From the NCBI GenBank assembly GCA_903822975.1, contig CAIJRD010000011.1, positions 496,001 to 560,000 on the forward strand: a stretch of DNA of 64,000 nucleotides, in the 5' to 3' direction. The DNA comes from an uncultured Sinobacteraceae bacterium (lineage in GTDB: Bacteria; Pseudomonadota; Gammaproteobacteria; Nevskiales; Nevskiaceae). This document shows, piece by piece, positions 18,083 through 27,121 of the stretch. The translations under genes and the position numbers were made by a program. Under the pieces are notes generated by a model. It made no database searches and had not been told where the DNA came from. It saw nothing but the letters and a program-made list of their open reading frames with translations. Position 1 is the first letter of the stretch. Every line of letters starts with the position of its first letter.

Positions 18083-18254
18083 CACAATTTCGCGAAGAGC
18101 ACAGCCCGAACGCCACCCAGCCACGTAACCGCAGTGCCACTCAGCCACTGCGCTCGGCATGTGCGAACAAACCGATCGCGCTCGCTTGTTTACGCCTGAT
18201 CGCGCGAGGTCGCACTAGATCGCACTCGCGCGGCGGAGCCATTCAACCTTCGCT

Positions 18255-19433
18255 TCAGCGATGCGCACTGGCCGTTGTGCCGGCCCGCGTGCTGGCCCGC
18301 TGGCGCGCCGCCGACAGCAAGGTCAAGCCGAGCCCAGCCAGCGCTACCACGGCCCCTGCGATCGGCACGAGTTGCAGCTTGTGCGTCTGCGCGATCACCA
18401 CACCGCCCAGCCAGGCCCCGCCGGCATTGCCGATGTTGAACGCGCCGATGTTCAGGGTCGATGCCAGATTCGGCGCGTCGCGCGCCTGATCGACGATGCG
18501 CACCTGCAGCGGCGGCACGGTGGCGAACGCGGCCGCGCCCCAGGCGACGAAGCACAGCGCCGCCGGAATCTTCGATTCCATCGCGAACGAGAACAGGAAC
18601 AGCAACACGCTCAGCGTCGCCAGAATGCCGATGAGTCCCGGCATCAGCTTCCAGTCGGCGATGCGCCCGCCGAGCCAGTTGCCAAAGGTGATGCCGACGC
18701 CGAACAGCAGCAGCAGCCAGGTCACCTGATGCGGCGCGAAACCGCTGACCTGCTCGAAAATCGGGGCGATATAGGTGAACACGGTAAATGTGCCGCCGAA
18801 GCCGAGCACGCTCATCCCGAGCCCCATCCACACCTGCGGCTGGCGCAGCACGCGGAATTCGCCCAGTAGGCTGCCCTGCGGCATGTCGAGCTTGGCGGGC
18901 ACCCAGGCCGCGATGGCGAGTGCGGCAATGCCGCCGATGCCGGTGACGCCCCAGAACGTCGCGCGCCAGCCCAGCGCCTGGCCGACACCCGTGCCGAACG
19001 GCACGCCCAGCACGTTGGCCAGCGTCAGGCCGGTGAACATCAGCGCGACCGCGCCAGCGCGCTTGTCCGGCGGCACCAGGCTCGCCGCCACCACGGAGCC
19101 GATTCCGAAGAACGCGCCGTGACTGAACGCGGTCAACACGCGTGCGGCCATCAGCACGTCGTAGTTCGGCGCGATTGCGCACAGCAGGTTACCGAGGATA
19201 AAGATGCCGGCGAGCCCGAGCAGTGCGGCCTTGCGCGGCAGGCGCGCGGTTGCCACTGCGAGGATGGGTGCTCCGACCGCAACGCCGAGTGCATAGCCAG
19301 TCACCAGCAGGCCGGCACTGGGAATCGACACCGACAGGTCGCGTGCCACCTCCGGCAGCAGCCCCATGATGACGAACTCGGTGGTGCCGATGCCGAATGC
19401 GGCAAGGGCCAGGGCGATGATCGGCAGCGGCAT
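18255..19433 (-). CDS. MFS efflux transporter (DHA1, AraJ/YdhP-like)
   Basis: A 392-aa major facilitator with 12 hydrophobic helices. The opening FGIGTTEFVIMGLLPEVARD is characteristic of the AraJ/YdhP/SotB-type drug:H+ antiporters, and loop 2-3 reads ARLPRKAAL. AARVLTAFSHGAFFGIGSVV matches motif C surroundings of this group. An aagga site 6 bases upstream supports the ATG at 19433. It is divergent from epmB. Physiological substrates of this group are sugars or drugs; no local regulator is seen. Confidence 0.87.
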   Translation of the reverse strand: MPLPIIALALAAFGIGTTEFVIMGLLPEVARDLSVSIPSAGLLVTGYALGVAVGAPILAVATARLPRKAALLGLAGIFILGNLLCAIAPNYDVLMAARVLTAFSHGAFFGIGSVVAASLVPPDKRAGAVALMFTGLTLANVLGVPFGTGVGQALGWRATFWGVTGIGGIAALAIAAWVPAKLDMPQGSLLGEFRVLRQPQVWMGLGMSVLGFGGTFTVFTYIAPIFEQVSGFAPHQVTWLLLLFGVGITFGNWLGGRIADWKLMPGLIGILATLSVLLFLFSFAMESKIPAALCFVAWGAAAFATVPPLQVRIVDQARDAPNLASTLNIGAFNIGNAGGAWLGGVVIAQTHKLQLVPIAGAVVALAGLGLTLLSAARQRASTRAGTTASAHR

Positions 19434-19857
19434 GAGCCTTCCTTGATTGGGCGCGGTGGCGCGCGAATGCAGCGACGAACGCCACGCGGGTTCACCGCGT
19501 CGCCTTCAAGTGCGACCCAACATTCGTGCCGGGGTGCGCGCCTTCGACCGTTGCAGCCACGCAAGAGTTGCCGAGCGGCCGCCGCCGTGTCACTTGGCCA
19601 CGGCCGAAACGCGGCGCGACGTCGCATCGTGGGACGCCGATGCATCGTCCCTGTCATCCATCCATTTTCCCTGCATCGTCGGTAAGACCTCACGCAGCGG
19701 AGCATCGCCGAGACGCGCACGACGAAACCTCGGCGAGACCTTGCTGGGCTTTTTGTGATCCAGCTACACGATCCGCTGCTGCAGGCATGGGGCATGGGGA
19801 ATTGGGCATGAGCCAGGCGCGCGGCGCGACCAGCTCGAAGACGGCCCGCAAATCGCC
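19434..19857. other. Divergent gap between MFS and epmB genes
   Basis: No gene is supported. A short imperfect repeat of ggcatggggcatgggg type occurs at about 19784-19810. The efp gene, often beside epmB in gammaproteobacteria, is not here. Confidence 0.5.
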
Positions 19858-20994
19858 ATGCCCGTACCGGCGCCGTTTGAGGTCGCGGTCAATCTCCGCA
19901 ACAATCCGCGCGCAATGGACGATCGCTATCCCCTCAACACGCTGCTGGCGCCGCCGCCGTCGCAGAGCGCTGCACCCGCAACGACGCAGCAGCAGCAGCA
20001 CCCGCAGCCGACGCCTGCGCGCTGGCAGCGCAGCCTGGCCGCGGCGGTGACGCGCCCGGCCGAACTGCTTGAGTTGCTGGGACTCGATGCCGGCTTGCCG
20101 GCGCTCGATGGTTCCGCGCTGCGCGATTTTCCGTTGCGGGTGCCGCACAGCTTCGTCGCACGCATGCGCTTTGGTGATCCGCGCGATCCGCTGTTCCTGC
20201 AGGTATGGCCGGCGTCTGCCGAAGCCCTGGATGCGCCGGGTTTCGCGCTCGACGCCGTCGGCGATCTGGCCAAGCTCAAACCCGGTGGCCTGATTCACAA
20301 ATACCAGGGCCGCGCGCTGGTGGTGGCGACCGGCGCCTGCGCGGTGCACTGCCGCTACTGCTTCCGGCGGCACTTCCCGTATAGCGATGCGATCGCCGCG
20401 CGTGGCGCCTGGCGTGAAACGCTGGATCAACTCGCTGCGGATACGAGCGTCGAAGAGGCGATCCTGTCCGGCGGCGATCCGCTGGCGCTGAGCGACGACA
20501 AGCTCGCGGCCTTCGCCGTGGGCCTGGAAGCGCTGCCGAACATCCGCCGCCTGCGCTTGCATACGCGGGTGCCGGTGGTGCTGCCGGAGCGGGTCGACGA
20601 CGCCTTGTGCGCCTGGCTCACGCGCAGCCGCCTGCAAAAAGTCGTGGTGCTGCACATCAACCATCCGCAGGAGATCGATGCCGAAGTCGGCGCGGCGCTG
20701 GCGAGGTTGCGGGCCACCGGCGCCACCTTGCTGAACCAGGCGGTGTTGCTGAAGGGTGTCAACGACAGCGCCGACACGCTGGTGGCCTTATCCGAAAAGA
20801 CATTTGCGCATGGTGTCTTGCCGTACTATCTTCATGTTCTGGATCGAGTACAGGGAGCGGCACACTTCGACGTGGACGGAACCACCGCGAGTCAACTGAT
20901 GCGCGACATCAGCGCACGTTTGCCGGGCTATCTGCTGCCGCGGCTGGTGCGCGAAATCGCCGGAGCGCCCGCCAAAACCCTGCTGCCGTGGTAG
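19858..20994 (+). CDS. epmB: EF-P beta-lysylation radical SAM aminomutase
   Basis: A 378-aa KamA-family protein. It converts (S)-alpha-lysine to (R)-beta-lysine, which EpmA attaches to elongation factor P. The [4Fe-4S] cysteines are in CAVHCRYCFRRHFPY at about residues 161-175, followed by ILSGGDPLALSDDKL and LHINHPQEID. Near the C-terminus GVLPYYLHVLDRVQGAAHF carries the PLP-lysine-equivalent region. A Gln-rich linker (TTQQQQHPQP) in the N-terminal part is unusual. The ATG at 19915 is an equally possible start; neither has a clear ribosome site. The next gene overlaps its stop. Confidence 0.9.
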   Translation: MPVPAPFEVAVNLRNNPRAMDDRYPLNTLLAPPPSQSAAPATTQQQQHPQPTPARWQRSLAAAVTRPAELLELLGLDAGLPALDGSALRDFPLRVPHSFVARMRFGDPRDPLFLQVWPASAEALDAPGFALDAVGDLAKLKPGGLIHKYQGRALVVATGACAVHCRYCFRRHFPYSDAIAARGAWRETLDQLAADTSVEEAILSGGDPLALSDDKLAAFAVGLEALPNIRRLRLHTRVPVVLPERVDDALCAWLTRSRLQKVVVLHINHPQEIDAEVGAALARLRATGATLLNQAVLLKGVNDSADTLVALSEKTFAHGVLPYYLHVLDRVQGAAHFDVDGTTASQLMRDISARLPGYLLPRLVREIAGAPAKTLLPW

Positions 20995-23090
20995 GCGCAA
21001 AGCCCGCGACGCGTCTACCGGCGATGCTCCTCGGCGACCGCAGCGGCCTGCTGTTGGTGGTGTCGGCACGTGAAGACGTGGCGAAGCGCATCGAGAGTCA
21101 CCTGCGCAATGCCGGCCATCCGCTGCGCGTGCTGTGGGCGCCCGACTTGGACGATGTCGAGGAAGTACTGCGCCGCTCGCCGCCGGATCTGCTGCTGTGC
21201 GAAACCGGACTTCCCAAGATCACGCCGCAAGCGCTGCTGAGCTTGCGCGATACGCTGCTGGCGGATCTGCCGGTGATTCTGCTGCAGCGCGAACACTCGA
21301 TCGATGCAGCCGTGGCGGCACTCGCCGCCGGCGCCGACGATCTGTGCGGCTCTTCGGGCACCCCGGCGCTGCGCCATCTCGAAGGCGTGGTGATTCGCGA
21401 ATTCGCTAAACATCATCACTTGCGGGCGCTGCGTCTGCACCAGCAACGGCTGGCGGAGTTCGAACGACGCAGCCAGCAGCTCGCAGCCAATAGCGGCGAC
21501 GCCATCGCGCGTCTGCACGAGGGCATCGTCGCCGACGCCAATCCGGCCTTCGTGCACCTGCTCGGGCGCGACAGCGTCGACGACATCAGTGGTCAGCCGC
21601 TGATCGATCTGGTGGTGGGCGAGCAGCGTGCCGCGGTCAGAACCCGCCTGCGTCAGCTGCTCAAAGGCAAGCACAGCAGCGAGCCCTTGGAACTGGTGTT
21701 TGCGGCCAAGCGCGGCAAGGTGCATGCGCACGCGCAGCTGATCGTCGGCGAGTCGCACGGCGAACCGTTCGTCGAGTTGCTGATCCGCAGCGAAGGCGGA
21801 CGCGGCCTGCTCGCAACCCAGCACACTGCGCTGAAAGATCGCCGCGCCTTCGCCGATGCGCTGAGCGAACGCGTTGCCAGTCCCGGCGCACAGGTTCACG
21901 CCGCGCTGCTGCTGCAGATCGATGGCTTTGCGGCACTCGAAAACCGAATCGGACATGTGGAAGCACAAGAGGTCAGCGCGCAACTGGCCGAGGCGATACA
22001 CGCGCGACTTGGTGCTGAGGATCGGTCGTTCGCCTTCGCCACCGATCAGCTGACACTGCTGCTCACGCGCGAGCGCTTCGACGAGATCGAGCAGCACATC
22101 GAATTCCTGCGCAAGGAGATCGCGCAATCGATTTTCCATACGCGGCGGCACGAAGCGCATGTGACGCTGACGCTTGCGCTGTATCCCCTCGCGGCCGGCG
22201 ATTGCGCGGACGATGTCATCGCACAACTGGTCGAAGGCACGCGCAAAGCCACGGCCAAGGGCGGTGATCGCCTCGCGGTGATCGGCGCGCACGCGCAGAC
22301 GCGACAGAGCGAACGCGATCTCGCGCTGCGCGCCGCACGGGTGCGCACAGCGCTCGAAAACGACGGCTTGAAGCTCGCGTATCAGGCGATTGCCAGCCTC
22401 GAAGGCGACACCCGCAGCCACTTCGACGTCTTGGTACGACTGATCGACGAATCCGGCAAGGAGTGGCATGCCGCCGATTTCCTGCCCGCAGCACAGCAAG
22501 CCAAGCTGATGCCGCAGATCGACCGCTGGGTCGTGCAACGCACGCTCGCGATCATTCGCAAGCGCGGAACCTTGCAGGATCGCGCGGTGCTGTTCGTCAA
22601 ACTGTCGGAAGACACGCTCAAGGATGCCGACGGTTTCCTCGGTTGGTTCAGCGACGAACTACGCACGCAGCCCTCGCAGCCCATTGCCCCCGACACGCTG
22701 GTGTTCCAATTTCAGGAAGTGGTGATCCAGAACCATGTGGCGAAGGCGCGCATGCTGAGTCAATCCCTGCGCACGCTCGGGGCGGCCATTGCGATCGATC
22801 ACTACGGGATCGGTAGCGCGTCGGTACAACTGCTGGATCACCTGCCCGCGGCGTTCGTCAAATTCCACGCCTCGTTCACGCAGAACTTCGCCGACGCTCA
22901 GATACAGAAACGGCTGACAGAACTGATCGAAGCCGCACGCCATCGGCGCCTGAAGACAATCGTCTCGCATGTCGAGGATGCACATCTGATGGCGCGCTTG
23001 TGGCAGATCGGCGTCAACTTCATCCAGGGCTATCACGTGCAGGAGCCGGAAGTCGTACTCCTCGGCAGCAGCATCACCCGGCCCGGCTGA
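20988..23090 (+). CDS. FimX-like degenerate c-di-GMP protein (REC-PAS-GGDEF-EAL)
   Basis: A 700-aa protein with the size and domain order of FimX, a regulator of type IV pilus assembly. The receiver-like domain (about 14-130) has CETGLPK where the phospho-Asp should be, so it cannot be phosphorylated normally. A PAS domain follows (DAIARLHEGIVADANPAFVH). The GGDEF motif has become ATDQL and the EAL motif DVL (FDVLVRL), so neither cyclase nor phosphodiesterase activity is expected; c-di-GMP binding by the EAL domain is possible. GTG at 20988 overlaps the epmB stop; ATG at 21024 is the alternative start. Confidence 0.85.
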   Translation: MVGAKPATRLPAMLLGDRSGLLLVVSAREDVAKRIESHLRNAGHPLRVLWAPDLDDVEEVLRRSPPDLLLCETGLPKITPQALLSLRDTLLADLPVILLQREHSIDAAVAALAAGADDLCGSSGTPALRHLEGVVIREFAKHHHLRALRLHQQRLAEFERRSQQLAANSGDAIARLHEGIVADANPAFVHLLGRDSVDDISGQPLIDLVVGEQRAAVRTRLRQLLKGKHSSEPLELVFAAKRGKVHAHAQLIVGESHGEPFVELLIRSEGGRGLLATQHTALKDRRAFADALSERVASPGAQVHAALLLQIDGFAALENRIGHVEAQEVSAQLAEAIHARLGAEDRSFAFATDQLTLLLTRERFDEIEQHIEFLRKEIAQSIFHTRRHEAHVTLTLALYPLAAGDCADDVIAQLVEGTRKATAKGGDRLAVIGAHAQTRQSERDLALRAARVRTALENDGLKLAYQAIASLEGDTRSHFDVLVRLIDESGKEWHAADFLPAAQQAKLMPQIDRWVVQRTLAIIRKRGTLQDRAVLFVKLSEDTLKDADGFLGWFSDELRTQPSQPIAPDTLVFQFQEVVIQNHVAKARMLSQSLRTLGAAIAIDHYGIGSASVQLLDHLPAAFVKFHASFTQNFADAQIQKRLTELIEAARHRRLKTIVSHVEDAHLMARLWQIGVNFIQGYHVQEPEVVLLGSSITRPG

Positions 23091-23180
23091 ACAACGTGCT
23101 GAACGAACGGGCTGAACGAACGGACTGAGCGAATCTTCCGGCTCGCGACCACCGGCTGTCGCGCGTAACCGGAAACAAAC

Positions 23181-23338
23181 AAGGGCCGCTCTCGCGGCCC
23201 TTTATCAACATTGAGCGCCGCTCTCGCGGCCCTTTTATCAACATCGAGCGCCGCTCTCGCGGCCCTTTCATCAGCATCGAGCGCCGCTCTCGCGGCCCTT
23301 TTCTTCATCTTTGAGCGGCGCTGTCGCGGCTCCTTTCG
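23181..23338. repeat. Tandem array of terminator-like hairpins, five copies
   Basis: A 32-34 bp unit containing gccgctctcgcggccctttt is repeated with starts near 23185, 23217, 23250, 23283 and 23315. Each copy folds into a GC hairpin with a tctc loop followed by a T-run; the fifth is degenerate. The spacers (atcaacat(c/t)gagc) are also conserved, showing that the whole unit was duplicated. The array lies between the convergent fimX-like and htpX genes. Copies 2 to 5 carry their T-run on the plus strand only. Confidence 0.93.
23183..23203 (+). terminator. Bidirectional-looking intrinsic terminator, first copy of the array
   Basis: A perfect 7-bp stem (gggccgc / gcggccc) with a tctc loop ends in ttt. 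It is placed 93 bp after the fimX-like stop. The opposite strand reads gggccgc, gaga, gcggccc, then ttgtttg, so it could also serve htpX transcripts. Confidence 0.75.
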
Positions 23339-23363
23339 TCAACAGTGATTGAATCGAGTGCCC

Positions 23364-24239
23364 TTAAGCGGCGCTCTGCAGCGCTGCGATGCGCACCTCG
23401 AGCGGCGGATGACTGGCGAACCATTCCTTGACGCCGCCGGCGATACCGAACGCAGCCATGCCCTGCGGCAGCGTGGACGGTTCGTGCAACGTCTTCAGGC
23501 GTTCCAACGCGGCGATCATCTTGCGCTTGCCCGCCAGATGTGCACCGCCCGCGTCAGCGCGGAACTCGCGCTGACGCGAGAACCAGGCAACGATCACGCT
23601 GGCGAGTACGCCGAGCAGGATCTGCATCACCATCGAGGTGATGAAGTAGCCGATGCCGACACCGCCCTCGCGCTCGTTGCCACGCTGCAGCGCGCTATCA
23701 ACTACGTAGCCGACCACGCGCGACAGGAAGATCACGAAGGTGTTCAGCACGCCTTGAATCAGGGTCAGCGTGACCATGTCGCCGTTGGCGACGTGGCTGA
23801 TTTCGTGGCCGAGCACGGCTTCGATCTCATCCTGGTTCATGCTCTGCAGCAGGCCGGAACTGACGGCGACGAGGGCGCTGTTGCGGCTCATGCCGGTGGC
23901 GAACGCATTCGGCTCCGGTGCGTCATACACCGCCACTTCGGGGATGCCGATACCGGCGGCGCGTGCTTCGCGTTCCACCGTTGCCAGCAGCCAGGATTCG
24001 GCGGCGTTGCGCGGCTGCGTGATCACCGTGGCACCGGTGGAACGCTTCGCGATCCACTTCGACATCGCCAGCGAAATGAATGCGCCGCCCATGCCGAACA
24101 CCGCCGAGAACGCCAGCAGCATCGGCAGATTGAGGCCTTTCTGCGTCAGAAAACGATCCACGCCCAGCACGCTGCAGACCACGCCAAGCACCAGCACCAC
24201 GGCCAGGTTGGTCAACAGGAACAGAACAATGCGTTTCAT
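23364..24239 (-). CDS. htpX: Membrane zinc metalloprotease HtpX
   Basis: A 291-aa inner-membrane protease that degrades misfolded membrane proteins along with FtsH. The zinc site is HEISH at residues 145-149, with the third ligand Glu225 in [10 protein letters not shown]. Two N-terminal helices and two central helices ([33 protein letters not shown]) match the family, and length equals that of E. coli HtpX. It stands alone, convergent with the fimX-like gene. In many bacteria it is under envelope-stress control, but no operator is visible here. Confidence 0.95.
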   Translation of the reverse strand: MKRIVLFLLTNLAVVLVLGVVCSVLGVDRFLTQKGLNLPMLLAFSAVFGMGGAFISLAMSKWIAKRSTGATVITQPRNAAESWLLATVEREARAAGIGIPEVAVYDAPEPNAFATGMSRNSALVAVSSGLLQSMNQDEIEAVLGHEISHVANGDMVTLTLIQGVLNTFVIFLSRVVGYVVDSALQRGNEREGGVGIGYFITSMVMQILLGVLASVIVAWFSRQREFRADAGGAHLAGKRKMIAALERLKTLHEPSTLPQGMAAFGIAGGVKEWFASHPPLEVRIAALQSAA

Positions 24240-24321
24240 ACTCGAATAAGGTCAGTTGAGCCGCAATCGGCAACCTATTCTTTGGGGCTTGCTTGCGAAA
24301 CTCAAGCCCAAAAAATCGCCC

Positions 24322-26559
24322 TCAAGCCGGCGTCTGTGTGCTCTTACCCGCCTGAACGTTGAGCGTATCGACGCGCTGGAAGCCGCGCGGCAAATGATTA
24401 CCCCGCCCGGCGCGCGCACCTGCGTAGTGCTCCAGATCGGCGGGCTTCAAGGTGAACGTGCGCTTGCCGCTGACCAGTTCGAGCGCGCTGCCTTGCGGCA
24501 CCACCGCGCTGGCGACGATGCGGTCTTCGTCCTTCAGGCCGATCAACTTGTTGCCCTTGCCCTTCGCCATTTCCGGCAGTTCGCTCAAGGCCAGCAGCAG
24601 CAGGCGCCCTTCGGCAGTGGCCAGCGCCAGACGATCGGTTTTCGGCGTGCGCGTCGCGCAACTGAACGGCGTGCCTTCCAGACTCAAGGCGGCCTTGCCG
24701 GCGCGATTGCGGCCTTGCAGATCGTCGAGCTTGGCGATGAAGCCGTAGCCGTCGCTGCCGCCGAGCACGAAGCGGTCGCTACCCTCGCCCATCATCAGTC
24801 CAATGATTGAAGCGCCGTCCTGCAGATCCAGGCGTGTCGTCACCGGCTCGCCCTGCGAGCGGGCCGAAGGCAGCTCGCGCGGATTGAGCGAGTACGCGCG
24901 GCCACGGCTGTCGAGCAGAATTAAAAGCTGATTTGTGCGACCTTCGACCGCACAGAGAAATTCGTCGCCAGATTTGTAGCTGAGCCCCGGCGCATCGATG
25001 CCGTGACCTTTCGCGCTACGGATCCAGCCGGCTTTCGACAGCACCACGGTTACCGGCTCCGAGGGCAGGATTTCGGAGGCTTCCAGCACCTGTGCAGCCG
25101 GCCGCGCGACGATCGGACAGCGCCGCGCGTCGCCGTACTTCTTGGCATCTTCGCTGAGTTCGGTGCCGACCAGTTTTTTGAGTTTCGCTTCGGAGCCGAG
25201 CAGATCGACCAGCTTGTCGCGCTCTTTCGCCAGCTCCGCCTGCTCGCCGCGGATCTGCATTTCCTCGATTTTCTGCAGATGACGCAGACGCAGATCGAGA
25301 ATCGACGTCGCCTGAATGTCGGTCAGCCCGAAGCGCGCCATCAACTCGGCGTGCGGATCGTCCTCGTAGCGAATGATGCGGATGACTTCGTCGATGTTGA
25401 GATACGCGATCAACAAGCCATCGAGAATATGCAGGCGCTCGTTGACTTTGCCGAGTCGATGTTCGAGCCGGCGGCGCACCGTGGCCACACGGTAGCCGAG
25501 CCACTCGACCAGGATCTCGCGCAGATTCTTCACACGCGGACGGCCATCGAGGCCGATCATGTTGAGGTTCACGCGCGCCGACTTCTCCAGATCGGTGGTG
25601 GCGAACAAATGCGCCATCAGCGCATCCGCATCCACACGATTGCTGCGCGGAATGATGACGATGCGAACCGGGTTTTCGTGATCCGACTCGTCGCGCAGAT
25701 CTTCGATCAGTGGCAGCTTCTTCGCGCGCATCTGCTCGGCGATCTGCTCCTGGATCTTCGCCGGAGACACCTGCTGCGGCAGGTGCGTGACGACGATGTT
25801 GCCGTCGTCCTCACGCTCCCAGCGCGCGCGCATACGCACCTGGCCGTTGCCGGTTTCGTAAATCTTCTTCAGCTCCGAAGGGTCGCTGATGATTTCGCAG
25901 CCGGTGGCGAAGTCCGGCGCCGGCACGTGCTCGGCGATTTCGGCGAGCGTGGCTTTCGGATTCTTCAACAGCAGCAGGCAGGCGGCGACCAACTCGCGCA
26001 GGTTGTGCGCGGGAATGTCGGTGGCCATGCCGACCGCGATGCCGGTGGTGCCGTTGACCAGAATGTTCGGCAGGCGCGCGGGCAGCAGCTTCGGTTCGGT
26101 CAGCGTGCCGTCGAAATTCGGCACCCAGTCGGCGGTGCCCATTTCGAGTTCGGTCAACAGCGTCGCCGCATACGGCGTCAGCTTGGCTTCGGTGTAGCGC
26201 ATTGCGGCGAAGCTTTTCGGATCGTCCGCCGAGCCCCAGTTGCCCTGTCCATCGACCAGCGTGTAGCGATAGCTGAACGGCTGCGCCATCGTCACCATCG
26301 CTTCGTAACAGGCACTGTCGCCGTGCGGATGAAACTTGCCGATGACATCGCCAACCGTGCGCGCCGACTTCTTCGGCTTGCTGGTCGAGGACAAACCCAA
26401 CTCGCTCATCGCGTAGATGATGCGGCGCTGCACCGGCTTCAATCCGTCGGCGATATGCGGCAGCGCGCGGTCGAGCACGACGTACATCGAGTAATCGAGG
26501 TAGGCCTTTTCGGCGAAGTCGCGCAGCGGCAGGCGTTCGGTTTCGGTGATTTCGGTCAT
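24322..26559 (-). CDS. parC: DNA topoisomerase IV subunit A
   Basis: A 745-aa subunit that cleaves and rejoins DNA to decatenate chromosomes. The catalytic tyrosine is Tyr122 in [12 protein letters not shown]; the quinolone-determining region reads [14 protein letters not shown], with Ser82 and Glu86 as in susceptible enzymes. The C-terminal beta-pinwheel domain is the usual length. It is the last gene of a minus-strand group parE, NTF2-like, parC. A 9-bp tandem repeat lies just ahead of its start. Confidence 0.97.
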   Translation of the reverse strand: MTEITETERLPLRDFAEKAYLDYSMYVVLDRALPHIADGLKPVQRRIIYAMSELGLSSTSKPKKSARTVGDVIGKFHPHGDSACYEAMVTMAQPFSYRYTLVDGQGNWGSADDPKSFAAMRYTEAKLTPYAATLLTELEMGTADWVPNFDGTLTEPKLLPARLPNILVNGTTGIAVGMATDIPAHNLRELVAACLLLLKNPKATLAEIAEHVPAPDFATGCEIISDPSELKKIYETGNGQVRMRARWEREDDGNIVVTHLPQQVSPAKIQEQIAEQMRAKKLPLIEDLRDESDHENPVRIVIIPRSNRVDADALMAHLFATTDLEKSARVNLNMIGLDGRPRVKNLREILVEWLGYRVATVRRRLEHRLGKVNERLHILDGLLIAYLNIDEVIRIIRYEDDPHAELMARFGLTDIQATSILDLRLRHLQKIEEMQIRGEQAELAKERDKLVDLLGSEAKLKKLVGTELSEDAKKYGDARRCPIVARPAAQVLEASEILPSEPVTVVLSKAGWIRSAKGHGIDAPGLSYKSGDEFLCAVEGRTNQLLILLDSRGRAYSLNPRELPSARSQGEPVTTRLDLQDGASIIGLMMGEGSDRFVLGGSDGYGFIAKLDDLQGRNRAGKAALSLEGTPFSCATRTPKTDRLALATAEGRLLLLALSELPEMAKGKGNKLIGLKDEDRIVASAVVPQGSALELVSGKRTFTLKPADLEHYAGARAGRGNHLPRGFQRVDTLNVQAGKSTQTPA

Positions 26560-26581
26560 GCGTGGAGACTTGAATGAATGC

Positions 26582-26622
26582 CTGGAATTACTGGAATTAC
26601 TGGAATTAAATCTGGATTTAAA
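26582..26622. repeat. 9-bp tandem repeat before parC
   Basis: Unit ctggaatta occurs three times in tandem with a fourth divergent copy (ctggattta), between the NTF2-like stop and parC start. It is more AT-rich than its surroundings. Confidence 0.85.
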
Positions 26623-26647
26623 TAATGAGCAAGGTTTTCGCGCAGGC

Positions 26648-27121
26648 TTACGGCGAGGTCGGCACCGGGGTTACTTCGGTGAAGATCACCTGCCAGCGAC
26701 CGCCGCGCCGTGCCCACACATCGGCGAAGCGGAAACGCGCCGCGAATGCCTTGCCGCCGTCACTGCCGGAGATCGACACGACACCGCTGAGCACGGCGCC
26801 ATCACGCCACAGCTTCTCGACCGGCTGTTCGATCGTGAACGGATCGAGCTTGAAGCCCGGCGCGGTGTAGTCGGCGATCAGGCCTGCTTTGTCCTCGACC
26901 CTCGCGCGCGAATTCACCAGCGCGTAGTCGTCAGCAAGCAGGCGTTCGAGTTCCGCGCGATCGCCGTGCAGCTGCGCGGCGTCGTAGTCGCGCGCGGCCT
27001 GTGCAAGATCGGGTGGCAGCTGGGCGCCGAACGCAAGCGTCGCGGCACACAGGCCTGCGCCCAGGAGCAGGTAGCCTGGGAGGCTGAAGAACGGTTTCGC
27101 AGAAACGTGACGACGCCTCAT
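26648..27121 (-). CDS. Exported NTF2-like (SnoaL/DUF4440-type) protein
   Basis: A 157-aa protein with an N-terminal hydrophobic segment ([20 protein letters not shown]) acting as signal peptide or anchor. The rest fits the cone-shaped NTF2-like fold: [40 protein letters not shown] and a C-terminal [12 protein letters not shown]. The ATG overlaps the parE stop by 4 bp (ATGA), so it is translationally coupled to parE and lies ahead of parC. No enzymatic residues can be assigned. Its presence inside the topoisomerase IV operon is unusual. Confidence 0.75.
   Translation of the reverse strand: MRRRHVSAKPFFSLPGYLLLGAGLCAATLAFGAQLPPDLAQAARDYDAAQLHGDRAELERLLADDYALVNSRARVEDKAGLIADYTAPGFKLDPFTIEQPVEKLWRDGAVLSGVVSISGSDGGKAFAARFRFADVWARRGGRWQVIFTEVTPVPTSP

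Noticed and set aside
23033..23308. Minus-strand small protein with repeated Ala/Arg units
   Set aside because: It is a translation of the terminator array, whose DNA structure explains it better.
10895..23338. CRISPR array at either large repeat (10895-11097 or 23181-23338)
   Set aside because: Units are continuous with no unique spacers, and no cas gene is present.
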